This document shows positions 1 through 7,648 of a stretch of 64,000 nucleotides of DNA, one piece after another (position 1 is the stretch's first letter; the number at the start of each line of letters is the position of its first letter). The DNA is taken from positions 1-64,000 of the forward strand of contig CALRQP020000001.1 in assembly GCA_943370355.1 (NCBI GenBank), read 5' to 3'. The position numbers and the translations under genes were made by a program. A model generated the notes under the pieces. It was given only the letters and a program-made list of their open reading frames with translations, was not told where the DNA came from and did no database searches. This DNA is from JADCGM01 sp943370355. Its GTDB lineage: Bacteria; Pseudomonadota; Alphaproteobacteria; Sphingomonadales; Sphingomonadaceae.

Positions 1-118
1 CGTCCGGCCGGATGGAGGTGACGAGGGAAATCGACGGCCGGGAAAAACGGCGGCGCGAATGGCCTGCCTGAGTGGGGGAGATAAGCGGGGGCGGGCGGGG
101 TGTCAACGGGGGTAATAG

Positions 119-268
119 CCCCTCTCCCTTGAGGGGAGAGGGCGACTCGCCGGCAGGCGAGCGGGGTAACGGTGGAAGCGGTGGCTTCTCGTCATCGCAC
201 TGGCTTCCACCCTCACCCGCTCAGCGCCCTAACGGCGCTGAGTCGCCTCTCCCCTCAAGGGAGAGGGG
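119..268. repeat. Long intergenic inverted repeat (REP-like)
   Basis: Two arms, 119-147 and 241-268, are reverse complements apart from one extra base. Each arm is itself close to a palindrome of the CCCTCTCCCTTGAGGGGAGAGG type. A second nested pair (GGTGGAAGC near 171 and GCTTCCACC near 203) extends the hairpin. It lies just beyond the stop of hemJ, so it may act as a bidirectional transcription barrier or be a REP-type dispersed repeat. The rest of bases 1-273 shows no gene; short open frames here only translate the repeat. Confidence 0.75.
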
Positions 269-273
269 AAGGT

Positions 274-714
274 TCAGAACGGCCGCACGATCACCAGGAT
301 CACCACCAGAATCGTCGCCAGCGCCGGCACCTCGTTCAACAACCGCAGCGTTTTCTCCGCATAGGGCCGTTCGCCTGCTGCGAACTTCTTGCGCGTGGCC
401 GACAGCCAGCCGTGATAGCCCGACAGCGCGAGCACGATCGCGATCTTGGTGAGCAGCCACCCCTGCGCCCAGCCGATGTTGAGCGCCAGCGCGAGGCCGA
501 AGCCCCAGACGGCATATATGCCGGGATTGATGATGATATTCATGATCCGCCGCTCGCGCTCGATCCAGCGGACATCCTCGGGCGTGCCGGGCGGGCTCGC
601 CATATGGTAGACGAGGAAGCGCGGCAGCATGAACAGCCCGGCGATCCAGAAAATCACCGCGATGATGTGCAGCGCCTTGACCCAGGGGTAGGCGTCGCCG
701 AGCCAGCCGATCAT
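274..714 (-). CDS. hemJ: Protoporphyrinogen IX oxidase HemJ family membrane protein
   Basis: A 146-residue integral membrane protein of the HemJ (UPF0093/CopD-like) family, which oxidises protoporphyrinogen IX to protoporphyrin IX late in heme synthesis. Four hydrophobic segments are visible at about residues 10-32, 62-82, 86-104 and 128-145. His16 in the first segment (ALHIIAV) is where the family places a heme ligand. The ATG at 714 overlaps the hemE stop by four bases (ATGA), so the two genes are probably translationally coupled. A longer frame upstream is only the shadow of hemE. The neighbouring hemE supports a heme role. Confidence 0.88.
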   Translation of the reverse strand: MIGWLGDAYPWVKALHIIAVIFWIAGLFMLPRFLVYHMASPPGTPEDVRWIERERRIMNIIINPGIYAVWGFGLALALNIGWAQGWLLTKIAIVLALSGYHGWLSATRKKFAAGERPYAEKTLRLLNEVPALATILVVILVIVRPF

Positions 715-1730
715 CCCCGCAGTCCCTTCAGCAGCTGGTGGACATGCTCGACCGGCGTCTCCTGCAGGATGCCGTGGCCGAGGTTGAAGATGTGCGGCCG
801 CGCCGGGAAGGCAGCGCGGATCGCTGCGACCGCCTCGTCGAGCGACCGCCCGCCGGAGATCAGCGCGAGCGGATCCAGATTGCCCTGCACCGGTAGCCCT
901 TCGGGCAGCGCCGCATTCGCCCAGACGGAATCGACCGTCTCGTCGAGCCCGACCGCATCGACACCGGTGCCTTCGGCATAGCGCACGAGTTTCGCACCTG
1001 CGCCCTTGGGAAAGCCGATGATCGGCACCGCCGGATGCCGCGCCTTCACGGCCTTCACGATCGCCGCATTGGGCTGCACGACCCAGCGCTCGAACTGCGC
1101 AGGGCTGAGCGTTCCCGCCCAACTGTCGAACAGCTGCACCGCCTCTGCCCCGGCCTCGATCTGCCCACACAGATACTCGACCGTGACCTCGGCGATGCGG
1201 TCGATCAACGACCCGAACGCCGCCGGATCGGTATAGGCGAGCCGCCGCGTCTCCGCCTGATCCTTCGAGCCATGGCCCGCCACCATGTAGGTTGCGACCG
1301 TCCACGGACTGCCCGCGAAGCCGAGCATTGTCACGCCCTCGGGCAGTTCGGCAACGACGCGACGCACCGTCTCATAGATCGGCGTCAGCAGTTCGGGCTT
1401 CGGCACCAGCTGCGACCAGTCGCCATTCGACAGCGCCGGCTCCAGCTTCGGTCCCTCGCCGACACCGAAACTCAGGCCCTGGCCCATCGCATAGGGCACG
1501 ATCAAAATGTCCGAGAACAGGATCGCTCCGTCCAACCCGAAGCGGCGTAGCGGCTGCAACGTGATCTCGGCGGCGGCGGCGCTGTCATAGACGAGCGCGA
1601 GAAAGCCGCCCTTCTCGGCCCGCAGCGCGCGATATTCGGGCAGATAGCGCCCCGCCTGGCGCATGAGCCACACCGGCGGCGGATCGCGTCTCTCGCCCTT
1701 CAAAACGGCGAGCAAGGCTTTGTCGGTCAC
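711..1730 (-). CDS. hemE: Uroporphyrinogen decarboxylase
   Basis: HemE removes four carboxyl groups from uroporphyrinogen III to give coproporphyrinogen III in the cytoplasm. The 339-residue product has the usual family length and the hallmark N-terminal signature LMRQAGRYLPEYR at about residues 22-34, plus the GFAGSPWTVATYM region near residue 118. It reads away from the putative replication origin at 1731-2035, the same arrangement as hemE beside Cori in Caulobacter, and is followed with a 4-base overlap by hemJ. Any promoter must lie inside the origin gap. Confidence 0.97.
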   Translation of the reverse strand: MTDKALLAVLKGERRDPPPVWLMRQAGRYLPEYRALRAEKGGFLALVYDSAAAAEITLQPLRRFGLDGAILFSDILIVPYAMGQGLSFGVGEGPKLEPALSNGDWSQLVPKPELLTPIYETVRRVVAELPEGVTMLGFAGSPWTVATYMVAGHGSKDQAETRRLAYTDPAAFGSLIDRIAEVTVEYLCGQIEAGAEAVQLFDSWAGTLSPAQFERWVVQPNAAIVKAVKARHPAVPIIGFPKGAGAKLVRYAEGTGVDAVGLDETVDSVWANAALPEGLPVQGNLDPLALISGGRSLDEAVAAIRAAFPARPHIFNLGHGILQETPVEHVHQLLKGLRG

Positions 1731-1890
1731 GGTCCCCCCATCACTCTTCTGCTAATCTCTTTATCTAAGAATAAGGGAGAAGCGGTAGTAGAGCGTCTGG
1801 CAACGGGGTTTAAACGCCATCCGCGATTCCGCCAACAGGCAAGCCGCGCCGCGACTCGCGGAGAATCAACAGGCTGGCCGCTTCCCCCCG

Positions 1891-1899
1891 TTATCCACA
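1891..1899 (+). promoter_or_regulatory. DnaA box 1
   Basis: TTATCCACA, a perfect match to the DnaA 9-mer consensus TTATNCACA. It sits inside the hemE/ppsR gap. Confidence 0.8.
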
Positions 1900-2015
1900 G
1901 GCGGCGCTTTTGCGCTGTCCCCATGTGGATGGAGTGTGAGTCCGGCGTGGGCCGAGTCCGTGGCCGCCGGTGCTTGCCCGCAGGCAGCGTGATGCCTAAG
2001 CCTGTGGGCACAGCT

Positions 2016-2024
2016 TTATCCACA
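2016..2024 (+). promoter_or_regulatory. DnaA box 2
   Basis: TTATCCACA again, in the same orientation as the first box. It ends 11 bases before the GTG start of ppsR, so DnaA bound here could also affect that gene. Confidence 0.8.
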
Positions 2025-2035
2025 AGCGGGGACGT

Positions 2036-2863
2036 GTGAGCCGGCTTCATCTGCATCTGGTCTCCGATTCGACCGGCGAGACACTCGAGGCGATCGCCAA
2101 GGCGGGCCTCGCGCAGTTCGATGGCGTCGAGGCCATCAAACATTTCTGGCCGATGGTCCGCTCGGAAGGTCATCTCGATCGCGTGATCGAGGAGGTGGCG
2201 AAGCGGCCCGGCCTTGTCCTCTATACCCTCGTCAATCCGAACGTCCGGCGGCGGCTCGAGATGCGCTGCGGTGCGCTCGGCCTGCCAATGGTGTCGGCGC
2301 TCGATCCGGTATTCGATGGCCTCAGTCGTGTGCTCGGCCAGGCCGCCCAGTCTAAGCCCGGTCGCCAGCATCTGATGGACGCCGCTTATTATGCGCGGGT
2401 CGAGGCGATCCATTATACGATCGCGCATGACGATGGGCAGGCGTCGGAGGATTGGGAGGAGGCGGATATCGTGCTCGCCGGTGTGTCGCGCTCCTCGAAA
2501 ACGCCGACCTCGATCTACCTCGCCAATCGTGGCTACAAGACTGCGAATATCCCGATCGTCCCGGAAAGCCCGCCGCCGGCCAATCTCTACACTTTGGTCA
2601 AACCGCTCGTCGTCGGCCTGACCACCGCGCCCGAACGGCTCGTCCAGGTGCGCCGCAATCGTGTGCTGGCGATGGGGAGCTCGACCGAAAGCGACTATGT
2701 CGATCCCGATGCCGTCAACAAGGAACTCGCCTATGCGCGGCGCATGTTCGCTGACAATGACTGGCCGGTCATCGACGTGACGCGGCGCAGCATCGAGGAA
2801 ACCGCCGCGGCGGTGATCAACCTGCATCAGCAACGCGCGGAAAATGGACTGACCCCGGCATGA
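2036..2863 (+). CDS. ppsR: Pyruvate phosphate dikinase / PEP synthase regulatory protein (DUF299)
   Basis: A 275-residue DUF299 protein. The family is a bifunctional ADP-dependent kinase and Pi-dependent pyrophosphorylase that switches pyruvate phosphate dikinase or PEP synthase off and on by Thr phosphorylation. The characteristic P-loop-like block GVSRSSKTPTSIYLA lies at about residues 150-164, and the N-terminal HLVSDSTGET block is also typical. The start is GTG at 2036, directly behind a DnaA box. The stop overlaps the maf start by four bases. The target enzyme is not in the window, so PPDK and PEP synthase cannot be told apart. Confidence 0.92.
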   Translation: MSRLHLHLVSDSTGETLEAIAKAGLAQFDGVEAIKHFWPMVRSEGHLDRVIEEVAKRPGLVLYTLVNPNVRRRLEMRCGALGLPMVSALDPVFDGLSRVLGQAAQSKPGRQHLMDAAYYARVEAIHYTIAHDDGQASEDWEEADIVLAGVSRSSKTPTSIYLANRGYKTANIPIVPESPPPANLYTLVKPLVVGLTTAPERLVQVRRNRVLAMGSSTESDYVDPDAVNKELAYARRMFADNDWPVIDVTRRSIEETAAAVINLHQQRAENGLTPA

Positions 2864-3459
2864 AACTGATCCTTGCCTCCACGAGCCCGGCGCGCCGCGC
2901 GATGCTAGACGCTGCTGGCGTGCCGTTCGAAGCGGTCGCGCCGCAGGTCGACGAGGTCGAACTCAAACGCGCGCTGCTGCAGGAAGGCGCGAGCCCGCGC
3001 TCGCTCGCCGATGCGCTTGCCGAAGCGAAGGCCGTCAAACTGTCGCGGCGGCTGGGGCCGGACGTGCTTGTGCTCGGTGCCGACCAGGTGCTCGAAGACC
3101 CCGGCGGCTTCGCGCTCGACAAGCCCGAGTCTCTCGCCGCCGCGGCAGAGCAGCTGCGCACGCTGCGCGGCCGCAAGCACAAGCTGTTTTCCGCCGCCGT
3201 GATCGCCGAGGACGGCCGCGCGGTCTGGCGCGACGTCGGTAAGGCCAAGCTCAAGGTGCGCGACTTTTCCGACGCCTTCCTCGCCGACTATCTCGCGCGC
3301 GAGGGCGAGGCCGTTCTCGGCTGCATCGGCAGCTACCGCCTCGAAGCGCTCGGCGCGCAACTGTTCACCGACATCGACGGCGACCATTTCACCATCCTCG
3401 GCCTGCCGCTGCTCGCCGTGCTGGATTATCTGCGGGTGCGGGGCGTGATCGGGATATGA
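2860..3459 (+). CDS. maf: Maf-family nucleotide pyrophosphatase
   Basis: Maf proteins hydrolyse non-canonical or modified nucleoside triphosphates to monophosphates, a house-cleaning role. The 199-residue product opens with the family signature ILASTSPARRAML (residues 4-16) and carries the conserved VLGADQVL block near residue 70. The ATG overlaps the ppsR stop (ATGA), so the pair is probably coupled. It is the second gene of the rightward origin-proximal cluster. The exact substrate (dTTP/UTP or m7GTP type) cannot be fixed by eye. Confidence 0.93.
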   Translation: MKLILASTSPARRAMLDAAGVPFEAVAPQVDEVELKRALLQEGASPRSLADALAEAKAVKLSRRLGPDVLVLGADQVLEDPGGFALDKPESLAAAAEQLRTLRGRKHKLFSAAVIAEDGRAVWRDVGKAKLKVRDFSDAFLADYLAREGEAVLGCIGSYRLEALGAQLFTDIDGDHFTILGLPLLAVLDYLRVRGVIGI

Positions 3460-3482
3460 GCACCCACGCCCTCGCCACTCGC

Positions 3483-3595
3483 GTCCCCTCCCCCTTGGGG
3501 AGGGGCAGGGGTGGGGCCATCCCCTTCGCCCCATCCTCAAATGTTAGCACATGCCTCAACCACCCACCCCTACCCCTCCCCAGCGGGGAGGGGAC
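3483..3595. repeat. Inverted REP-like repeat pair between maf and aroE
   Basis: The arms 3483-3516 and 3564-3595 are inverted copies of a C/G-tract sequence (TCCCCTCCCC...GGGGAGGGG...GGGGTGGGG). Each arm is internally palindromic. This is the same general architecture as the repeats at 119-268 and at the ends of the DUF559 cassette (27683-28203). It fills most of the 160-bp gap and would fold into a strong hairpin in mRNA. Confidence 0.7.
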
Positions 3596-3619
3596 GCTCA
3601 CCCCACGAGCCCACCACCC

Positions 3620-4411
3620 ATGACCCGCCCCTACGCCGAGGTCATCGGCGACCCCATCGCCCACTCCAAATCCCCGCTGATCCACAATTTCTGGCTCAAA
3701 AAACTCGGCATCGACGCCGAATACCGCAAAACCCACGTGCGTCCCGACGAGCTGGCCGATTATTTCACGCGGAGACGCGGAGACGGAGCGTGGCGTGGGT
3801 GCAATGTCACCATCCCGCACAAACAGGCGGTGCAGACACATCTCGATGGCCTTGATCCTGCGGCCAAGTCGATCGGAGCGGTCAATTGCATCGTCGGCAA
3901 TGCGACCGGACTGACTGGGTTCAATACCGATGTTGCGGGGATCACCGAATCGCTGCGGGCAGCTGGATTCTCAGGCGAGAGCGCCGTGTTGATCGGGGCA
4001 GGTGGGGCCGCGCTCGCTGCACTCGCCGCCTTTCGCGACCTTCGCATCACGCAAGTCACTGTCGCCAATCGCAGCCTCGAGAAGGCGCGCGCCCTTCACC
4101 CGAAGGTCGTCGGGATCGATCAAGTCCGTCCCGCCGCCGACCTGCTGTTCAACGCGACGAGCCTCGGAATGACCGGCCAGCCGCCCCTCGATCTCGATCT
4201 CTCAGCTATGCCCGAGACGGGAATCGTGTTCGACGCGGTTTACGCACCCCTAGAAACACCCCTCCTCGCTGCCGCCCGAGCGCGCGGCCTCCGTACCATC
4301 GACGGCCTGCAAATGCTCATCGGTCAGGCCGCAGCCGCCTTCGAACTCTTCTTCGGCCAACCCGCCCCGCGCGAACATGACGCCGAACTCCGCGCGTTGC
4401 TGACCGCATGA
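3620..4411 (+). CDS. aroE: Shikimate dehydrogenase (NADP+)
   Basis: AroE reduces 3-dehydroshikimate to shikimate in aromatic amino acid synthesis. The chosen ATG at 3620 gives 263 residues beginning MTRPYAEVIGDPIAHSKSP, which matches where the family begins; the open frame before it is translated REP repeat. Visible motifs are SKSPLIHN (substrate binding), NVTIPHK with the catalytic Lys, GFNTD, and the dinucleotide-binding GAGGAALAAL near residue 125. The segment coding TRRRGDG (3764-3785) is a copy of a CGGAGACG repeat whose inverse lies just after the gene, so part of the protein loop seems to derive from a repeat. Confidence 0.95.
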   Translation: MTRPYAEVIGDPIAHSKSPLIHNFWLKKLGIDAEYRKTHVRPDELADYFTRRRGDGAWRGCNVTIPHKQAVQTHLDGLDPAAKSIGAVNCIVGNATGLTGFNTDVAGITESLRAAGFSGESAVLIGAGGAALAALAAFRDLRITQVTVANRSLEKARALHPKVVGIDQVRPAADLLFNATSLGMTGQPPLDLDLSAMPETGIVFDAVYAPLETPLLAAARARGLRTIDGLQMLIGQAAAAFELFFGQPAPREHDAELRALLTA

Positions 4412-4439
4412 CGTCTCCGCGCCTCCGCGCCTCCGCGCG
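4412..4439. repeat. CTCCGCG short tandem repeat
   Basis: Three tandem CTCCGCG(C) units in the short aroE-coaE gap. The inverse of the same motif (CGCGGAGACGCGGAG) lies inside aroE at about 3768-3782, so the two copies are in opposite orientation about 630 bp apart. Confidence 0.55.
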
Positions 4440-4448
4440 AGCTTCCTC

Positions 4449-5138
4449 ATGATCATCGTCGGCCTCACCGGCTCCATCGGCATGGGCAAATCGACCGTCG
4501 CGGCGATGTTCCGCCGCCTTGGCGTCCCCGTGTTCGACGCCGATGCAGCCGTTCGCCTCATGCAAGGTCCCGGCGGCCACGCCCTCCCCGCCATCGAAGC
4601 CCGCTTCCCCGGCACCACCCATGCGGGCGGCCTCGACCGGATCAAGCTCGGCGCAGCGGTGTTCGCCGACAACGGCGCGCTCCGGGATCTGGAGCGCATC
4701 CTGCACCCGCTGGTCGGCGCGTCGCAGGCGCGGTTCATGGCGCAACACCGGGCGAAGGACATCGTCGTGCTCGACGTGCCGCTGCTCTTTGAAAAGGATG
4801 GCTGGCGCAAATGCGATCTGACCGTCGTCGTCTCCGCTCCGGCCCGGGTCCAGCGCGCCCGCGTGCTCGCACGCGGCGGCATGACGGCGGACAAGTTCGC
4901 GGCGATCCTAAAGACCCAGATGGCCGATGCGCAGAAGCGCCGTCTCGCCGATGTCGTCATCGAAACCGGGCGCGGGCGAAATCACACTTGGCGCGCGGTC
5001 CGGCGCTTGGTCGCTTGCCTCGGTGACTCTGGCGGCGCTAGACTCGGGCGATGCGGGAAATCGTCTTCGACACCGAAACCACGGGCCTATCGCCGGCGGA
5101 TGGCCACCGTCTCGTCGAGATCGGCTGTATCGAGCTGA
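4449..5138 (+). CDS. coaE: Dephospho-CoA kinase, with unusual C-terminal extension
   Basis: CoaE phosphorylates dephospho-CoA in the last step of CoA synthesis. The P-loop GLTGSIGMGKST is at residues 5-16, DADAAV near residue 31 and VVLDVPLLFEK near residue 107. The family core ends at about residue 191, but this frame runs to 229 residues and overlaps dnaQ by 88 bases. The tail is low-complexity and looks like out-of-frame dnaQ. A TGA at 5024-5026 lies in another frame exactly where the protein should end, so a one-base deletion (or sequence error) may have removed the native stop. Confidence 0.9.
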   Translation: MIIVGLTGSIGMGKSTVAAMFRRLGVPVFDADAAVRLMQGPGGHALPAIEARFPGTTHAGGLDRIKLGAAVFADNGALRDLERILHPLVGASQARFMAQHRAKDIVVLDVPLLFEKDGWRKCDLTVVVSAPARVQRARVLARGGMTADKFAAILKTQMADAQKRRLADVVIETGRGRNHTWRAVRRLVACLGDSGGARLGRCGKSSSTPKPRAYRRRMATVSSRSAVSS

Positions 5139-5722
5139 TCCACCGCGTCGAGACCGGGCGGCATTTTCACCGGCACCTGAACCCCGAGCGCGACGTGCCC
5201 GCCGAAGTCGTCGCGATCCACGGCCTGACCGCCGAATTCCTCGCCGACAAGCCGCGCTTCGCCGACATCATCGACGAGTTTCTCGACTTTGTCGGCGATG
5301 CGCCGCTCGTTGCGCACAATGCCTCGTTCGATCTCAACTTCCTCAACGCCGAACTCAAGCGCTGCGGCAAGCCGCCGGTGTTTGCCGAGCGCGCCACCGA
5401 TACGCTGGCGATCGCACGCACCAAATTCCCGGGCGCCAAGCATAGTCTCGACGCGCTGTGCACGCGGTTCGCGATCGACCGGTCGATGCGCACGCATCAT
5501 GGCGCGCTGCTCGACGCGCAGCTGCTCGCGCAGGTCTATGTCGAACTCATGGGCGGCCGGCAGATCGGCTTCGAACTCGCCGCAGCCGAGGTGGAAGAGG
5601 TGTCGGTCACGATCGAACGCACCTTCCATGCTGCCCGCGCCCACCACGCCTCGCCGGCCGAACTCGCAGCGCATGCGGCGTTCGTCGCGAAACTGAAAGA
5701 CCCTGTCTGGCTCATGGCCTGA
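5051..5722 (+). CDS. dnaQ: DNA polymerase III epsilon subunit (3'-5' proofreading exonuclease)
   Basis: This is the DnaQ proofreading subunit of the replicative polymerase. It is 223 residues long with the three exonuclease motifs in place: DTET (Asp7, Glu9), HNASFDLNFL (Asp94) and HHGALLDAQ (His150, Asp155). The C-terminal third is the linker that binds the polymerase alpha subunit. Its ATG lies inside the extended coaE frame, which argues that coaE should stop earlier. It is the last gene of the ppsR-maf-aroE-coaE-dnaQ run, a common alphaproteobacterial order near the origin. Confidence 0.95.
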   Translation: MREIVFDTETTGLSPADGHRLVEIGCIELIHRVETGRHFHRHLNPERDVPAEVVAIHGLTAEFLADKPRFADIIDEFLDFVGDAPLVAHNASFDLNFLNAELKRCGKPPVFAERATDTLAIARTKFPGAKHSLDALCTRFAIDRSMRTHHGALLDAQLLAQVYVELMGGRQIGFELAAAEVEEVSVTIERTFHAARAHHASPAELAAHAAFVAKLKDPVWLMA

Positions 5723-5822
5723 ACCTCCTTGCCAGCCGTACGTTGACTCCCCACGTCATGCAGGCATAGAGCCGCCGCCTGTTCCGGGCGGTGCGCTGCC
5801 GCAACAGCCAAGGAGGGATCGC

Positions 5823-6398
5823 ATGGACATCCGCGTTTCAGGTCATGGAGTGGACGTCGGCGAGGCTTTCCGGACTTTGGCGACCGACCGCTTGCAAGGT
5901 CTTGCCGAAAAGCTGCATTCGCGCGCCGTTTCGGCCAATGTGACGCTGCAGCCCGGACCGCATGACGCAGGCTTCGTCTGCGAAATCGTGCTGCCGGTGA
6001 ACGGCATCGTCATGAAGGGCTCGGCGCGCAATTCCGAAGCCGGCCAGGCGTTCGCCGCTGCGGCCGACCGCATCGAGACCCAGCTCCGCCGCTATTCGAA
6101 GCGCCTCAAGGATCGCCACTCGGCCGGCTCCGGCGCGCGCGGCGCGGTTCCCGATGTCGAATTCGACGCGGGCTACACCGTCTTCCAGGCTCCCGAGCCG
6201 GAAGAGCCGGGCGACAATCCCGTCATCATCGCCGAGACGCGCGCCGACATCCCGGACAGCAGCGTCTCCGACGCGGTGATGATGCTCGACCTGCGCAACA
6301 CCACGGCGCTTTTGTTCAAGAACAGCAAGACCGGCGCGATGAACATGGTTTACCGGCGCGAGGACGGCAATATCGGCTGGGTCGAGCCGCGCGGCTGA
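5823..6398 (+). CDS. hpf: Ribosome hibernation promoting factor, long form
   Basis: Long-form HPF dimerises 70S ribosomes into inactive 100S particles in stationary phase. The 191 residues hold an N-terminal ribosome-binding domain (about 1-105) and a C-terminal dimerisation domain (about 133-191, ALLFKNSKTGAMNMVYRREDGNIGW), joined by an acidic linker. A strong ribosome binding site AAGGAGG (5810-5816) sits six bases before the ATG. It is followed seven bases later by ptsN, the usual hpf-ptsN pairing, although rpoN is not upstream here. Confidence 0.95.
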   Translation: MDIRVSGHGVDVGEAFRTLATDRLQGLAEKLHSRAVSANVTLQPGPHDAGFVCEIVLPVNGIVMKGSARNSEAGQAFAAAADRIETQLRRYSKRLKDRHSAGSGARGAVPDVEFDAGYTVFQAPEPEEPGDNPVIIAETRADIPDSSVSDAVMMLDLRNTTALLFKNSKTGAMNMVYRREDGNIGWVEPRG

Positions 6399-6405
6399 TC
6401 CTGGC

Positions 6406-6876
6406 ATGACGCTCTCCGAAATCCTCGACCCTGCGGCGATCGTCGCGGACCTGCGCGCGGCGACCAAGAAGCAGCTGCTGACCGCGCTTGCGCAGCGTGC
6501 GGCGGCGCGCACCGGGTTCGACGAGGCGGCGATATTGAAGACGCTGACCGAGCGGGAAAAGCTTGGCTCGACCGGCTTTGGTGGCGGTTCGGCGATCCCG
6601 CACGGCAAGCTCGACGGTCTGCCGCAGGTGTTCGGCCTGTTCGCGCGGCTAGTGACGCCCGTCGACTTCGATGCGATCGACGGCCAGCCCGTCGATCTCG
6701 TCTTCATGCTGCTCGCGCCTGAAGGCGCGGGGGCCGACCATCTGAAGTCGCTGGCGCGCGTCAGCCGCATGTTCCGCGACGCGGCACTGGTGTCGAAGCT
6801 ACGGGGTTCCACCTCGGCCGATGCGCTTTATGCTATGCTGACCAGCAGCGAGGGTCAGCCGCGGCGCGCGGCCTGA
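6406..6876 (+). CDS. ptsN: PTS IIA-like nitrogen-regulatory protein PtsN (EIIA-Ntr)
   Basis: The last phosphocarrier of the nitrogen-related phosphotransferase chain, which regulates other proteins rather than moving sugar. The 156 residues carry the phosphorylation site His66 within GSAIPHGKLDG, and the EKLGSTGFGGG block before it is typical. It follows hpf closely and probably shares its transcript. Confidence 0.94.
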   Translation: MTLSEILDPAAIVADLRAATKKQLLTALAQRAAARTGFDEAAILKTLTEREKLGSTGFGGGSAIPHGKLDGLPQVFGLFARLVTPVDFDAIDGQPVDLVFMLLAPEGAGADHLKSLARVSRMFRDAALVSKLRGSTSADALYAMLTSSEGQPRRAA

Positions 6877-6890
6877 GCGAAGGGGCGGCC

Positions 6891-7202
6891 ATGACCGACG
6901 AACGCGAAGCAAAGCGCAGTACGGTCGTTCTGGCCGGATCGATCATACACATGCGCCGCACCTATCCCTGCCGCATCCGCGACGTGTCGGTCGGCGGCTG
7001 CCGCGTCGAATGCGACACCGCCTTCCCGCTGGCGACGCCCATCCATGTTGAACTGTCGCGCTTCGGCCGCTTCCCCGGCGTCGTCGCCTGGGTCGAAGGG
7101 CGCTTCATGGGCATCGTCTTCGCCGAAGGCACGGCTGCCGCACTCGCGCGGTTCGGCGACAGGGCGGTGGGACTCGGCATCGCCGAAGCGGCCAGCAAGT
7201 GA
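6891..7202 (+). CDS. PilZ-domain protein
   Basis: A small 103-residue stand-alone PilZ domain. The c-di-GMP binding motifs are both visible: RxxxR as REAKR (residues 5-9) and D/NxSxxG as DVSVGG near residue 26. The protein should therefore bind c-di-GMP, with an unknown output. Its stop overlaps the GTG start of the next gene by four bases. A CHASE2-EAL phosphodiesterase that could alter c-di-GMP level lies at 59.7-62.0 kb. Confidence 0.85.
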   Translation: MTDEREAKRSTVVLAGSIIHMRRTYPCRIRDVSVGGCRVECDTAFPLATPIHVELSRFGRFPGVVAWVEGRFMGIVFAEGTAAALARFGDRAVGLGIAEAASK

Positions 7203-7648
7203 ACGATCGCCATTTCCGGGCACTTGAGGCGCTCTATGCGTCTGCGCCGGTCAACTCGACCTTCGCCTCGCGGCTCGAGGTCATCGGCGAAGGCCGGACC
7301 CGCATCGAATTCGAGGTGACGCCGGCGATGTTTCATGCTGCCGGCGCCGCGCATGGCACGATCTATTTCAAGATGCTCGACGACGCGGCTTTCTACGCCG
7401 CCAACAGCCTCGTCACTGACATGTTCGTGCTGACGACGGCGTTCAACCTGTTCCTGACGCGCCCCGTCCCCGAGGGGCCGCTCGTTGCCGAGGGCCGCTG
7501 GGTCAGCGGGCAGCGCCGTGTGCTGATTGCTGAGAGCTGGCTGACCGATGGGGAGGGCGAGGAAGTCGGGCGCGGTACCGGCACCTTCATGCGCTCGCGC
7601 ATCCCGCTCGCCTCGCTCCCCGCCTACGCCGACCGGTTCGGCGCATGA
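7199..7648 (+). CDS. PaaI-like hotdog-fold thioesterase
   Basis: A 149-residue hotdog-fold protein of the PaaI/4HBT superfamily, probably acting on an acyl-CoA of unknown chain. The block AAGAAHGTIYFKMLDDAAFYAANS (residues 48-71) matches the HGG...D active-site helix of the family. It starts with GTG at 7199 overlapping the PilZ stop, and its stop overlaps the DUF1491 start (ATGA). The chain of overlaps makes hpf to DUF1491 (5823-7986) a likely single operon. Confidence 0.82.
   Translation: MNDRHFRALEALYASAPVNSTFASRLEVIGEGRTRIEFEVTPAMFHAAGAAHGTIYFKMLDDAAFYAANSLVTDMFVLTTAFNLFLTRPVPEGPLVAEGRWVSGQRRVLIAESWLTDGEGEEVGRGTGTFMRSRIPLASLPAYADRFGA

Larger units (their letters stand above)
1731..2035. 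other. oriC: Putative chromosomal replication origin (oriC)
   Basis: This 305-bp gap separates divergent hemE and ppsR. It contains two perfect DnaA boxes (TTATCCACA at 1891-1899 and 2016-2024), a weaker reverse box (TGTGGATGG, 1924-1932), a relatively AT-rich stretch at 1741-1790 that could serve as the unwinding element, and GTTTAAAC at 1808-1815. Five GANTC methylation sites fall between 1825 and 1958. In Caulobacter crescentus the origin lies in the same hemE-adjacent position. Origin function is inferred from these signals and synteny; it was not tested by GC skew. Confidence 0.72.

Noticed and set aside
72..981. Small ORFs in the first kilobase on the plus strand
   Set aside because: They translate the REP-like repeat (PSPLRGEG-type peptides) or lie opposite hemJ/hemE.
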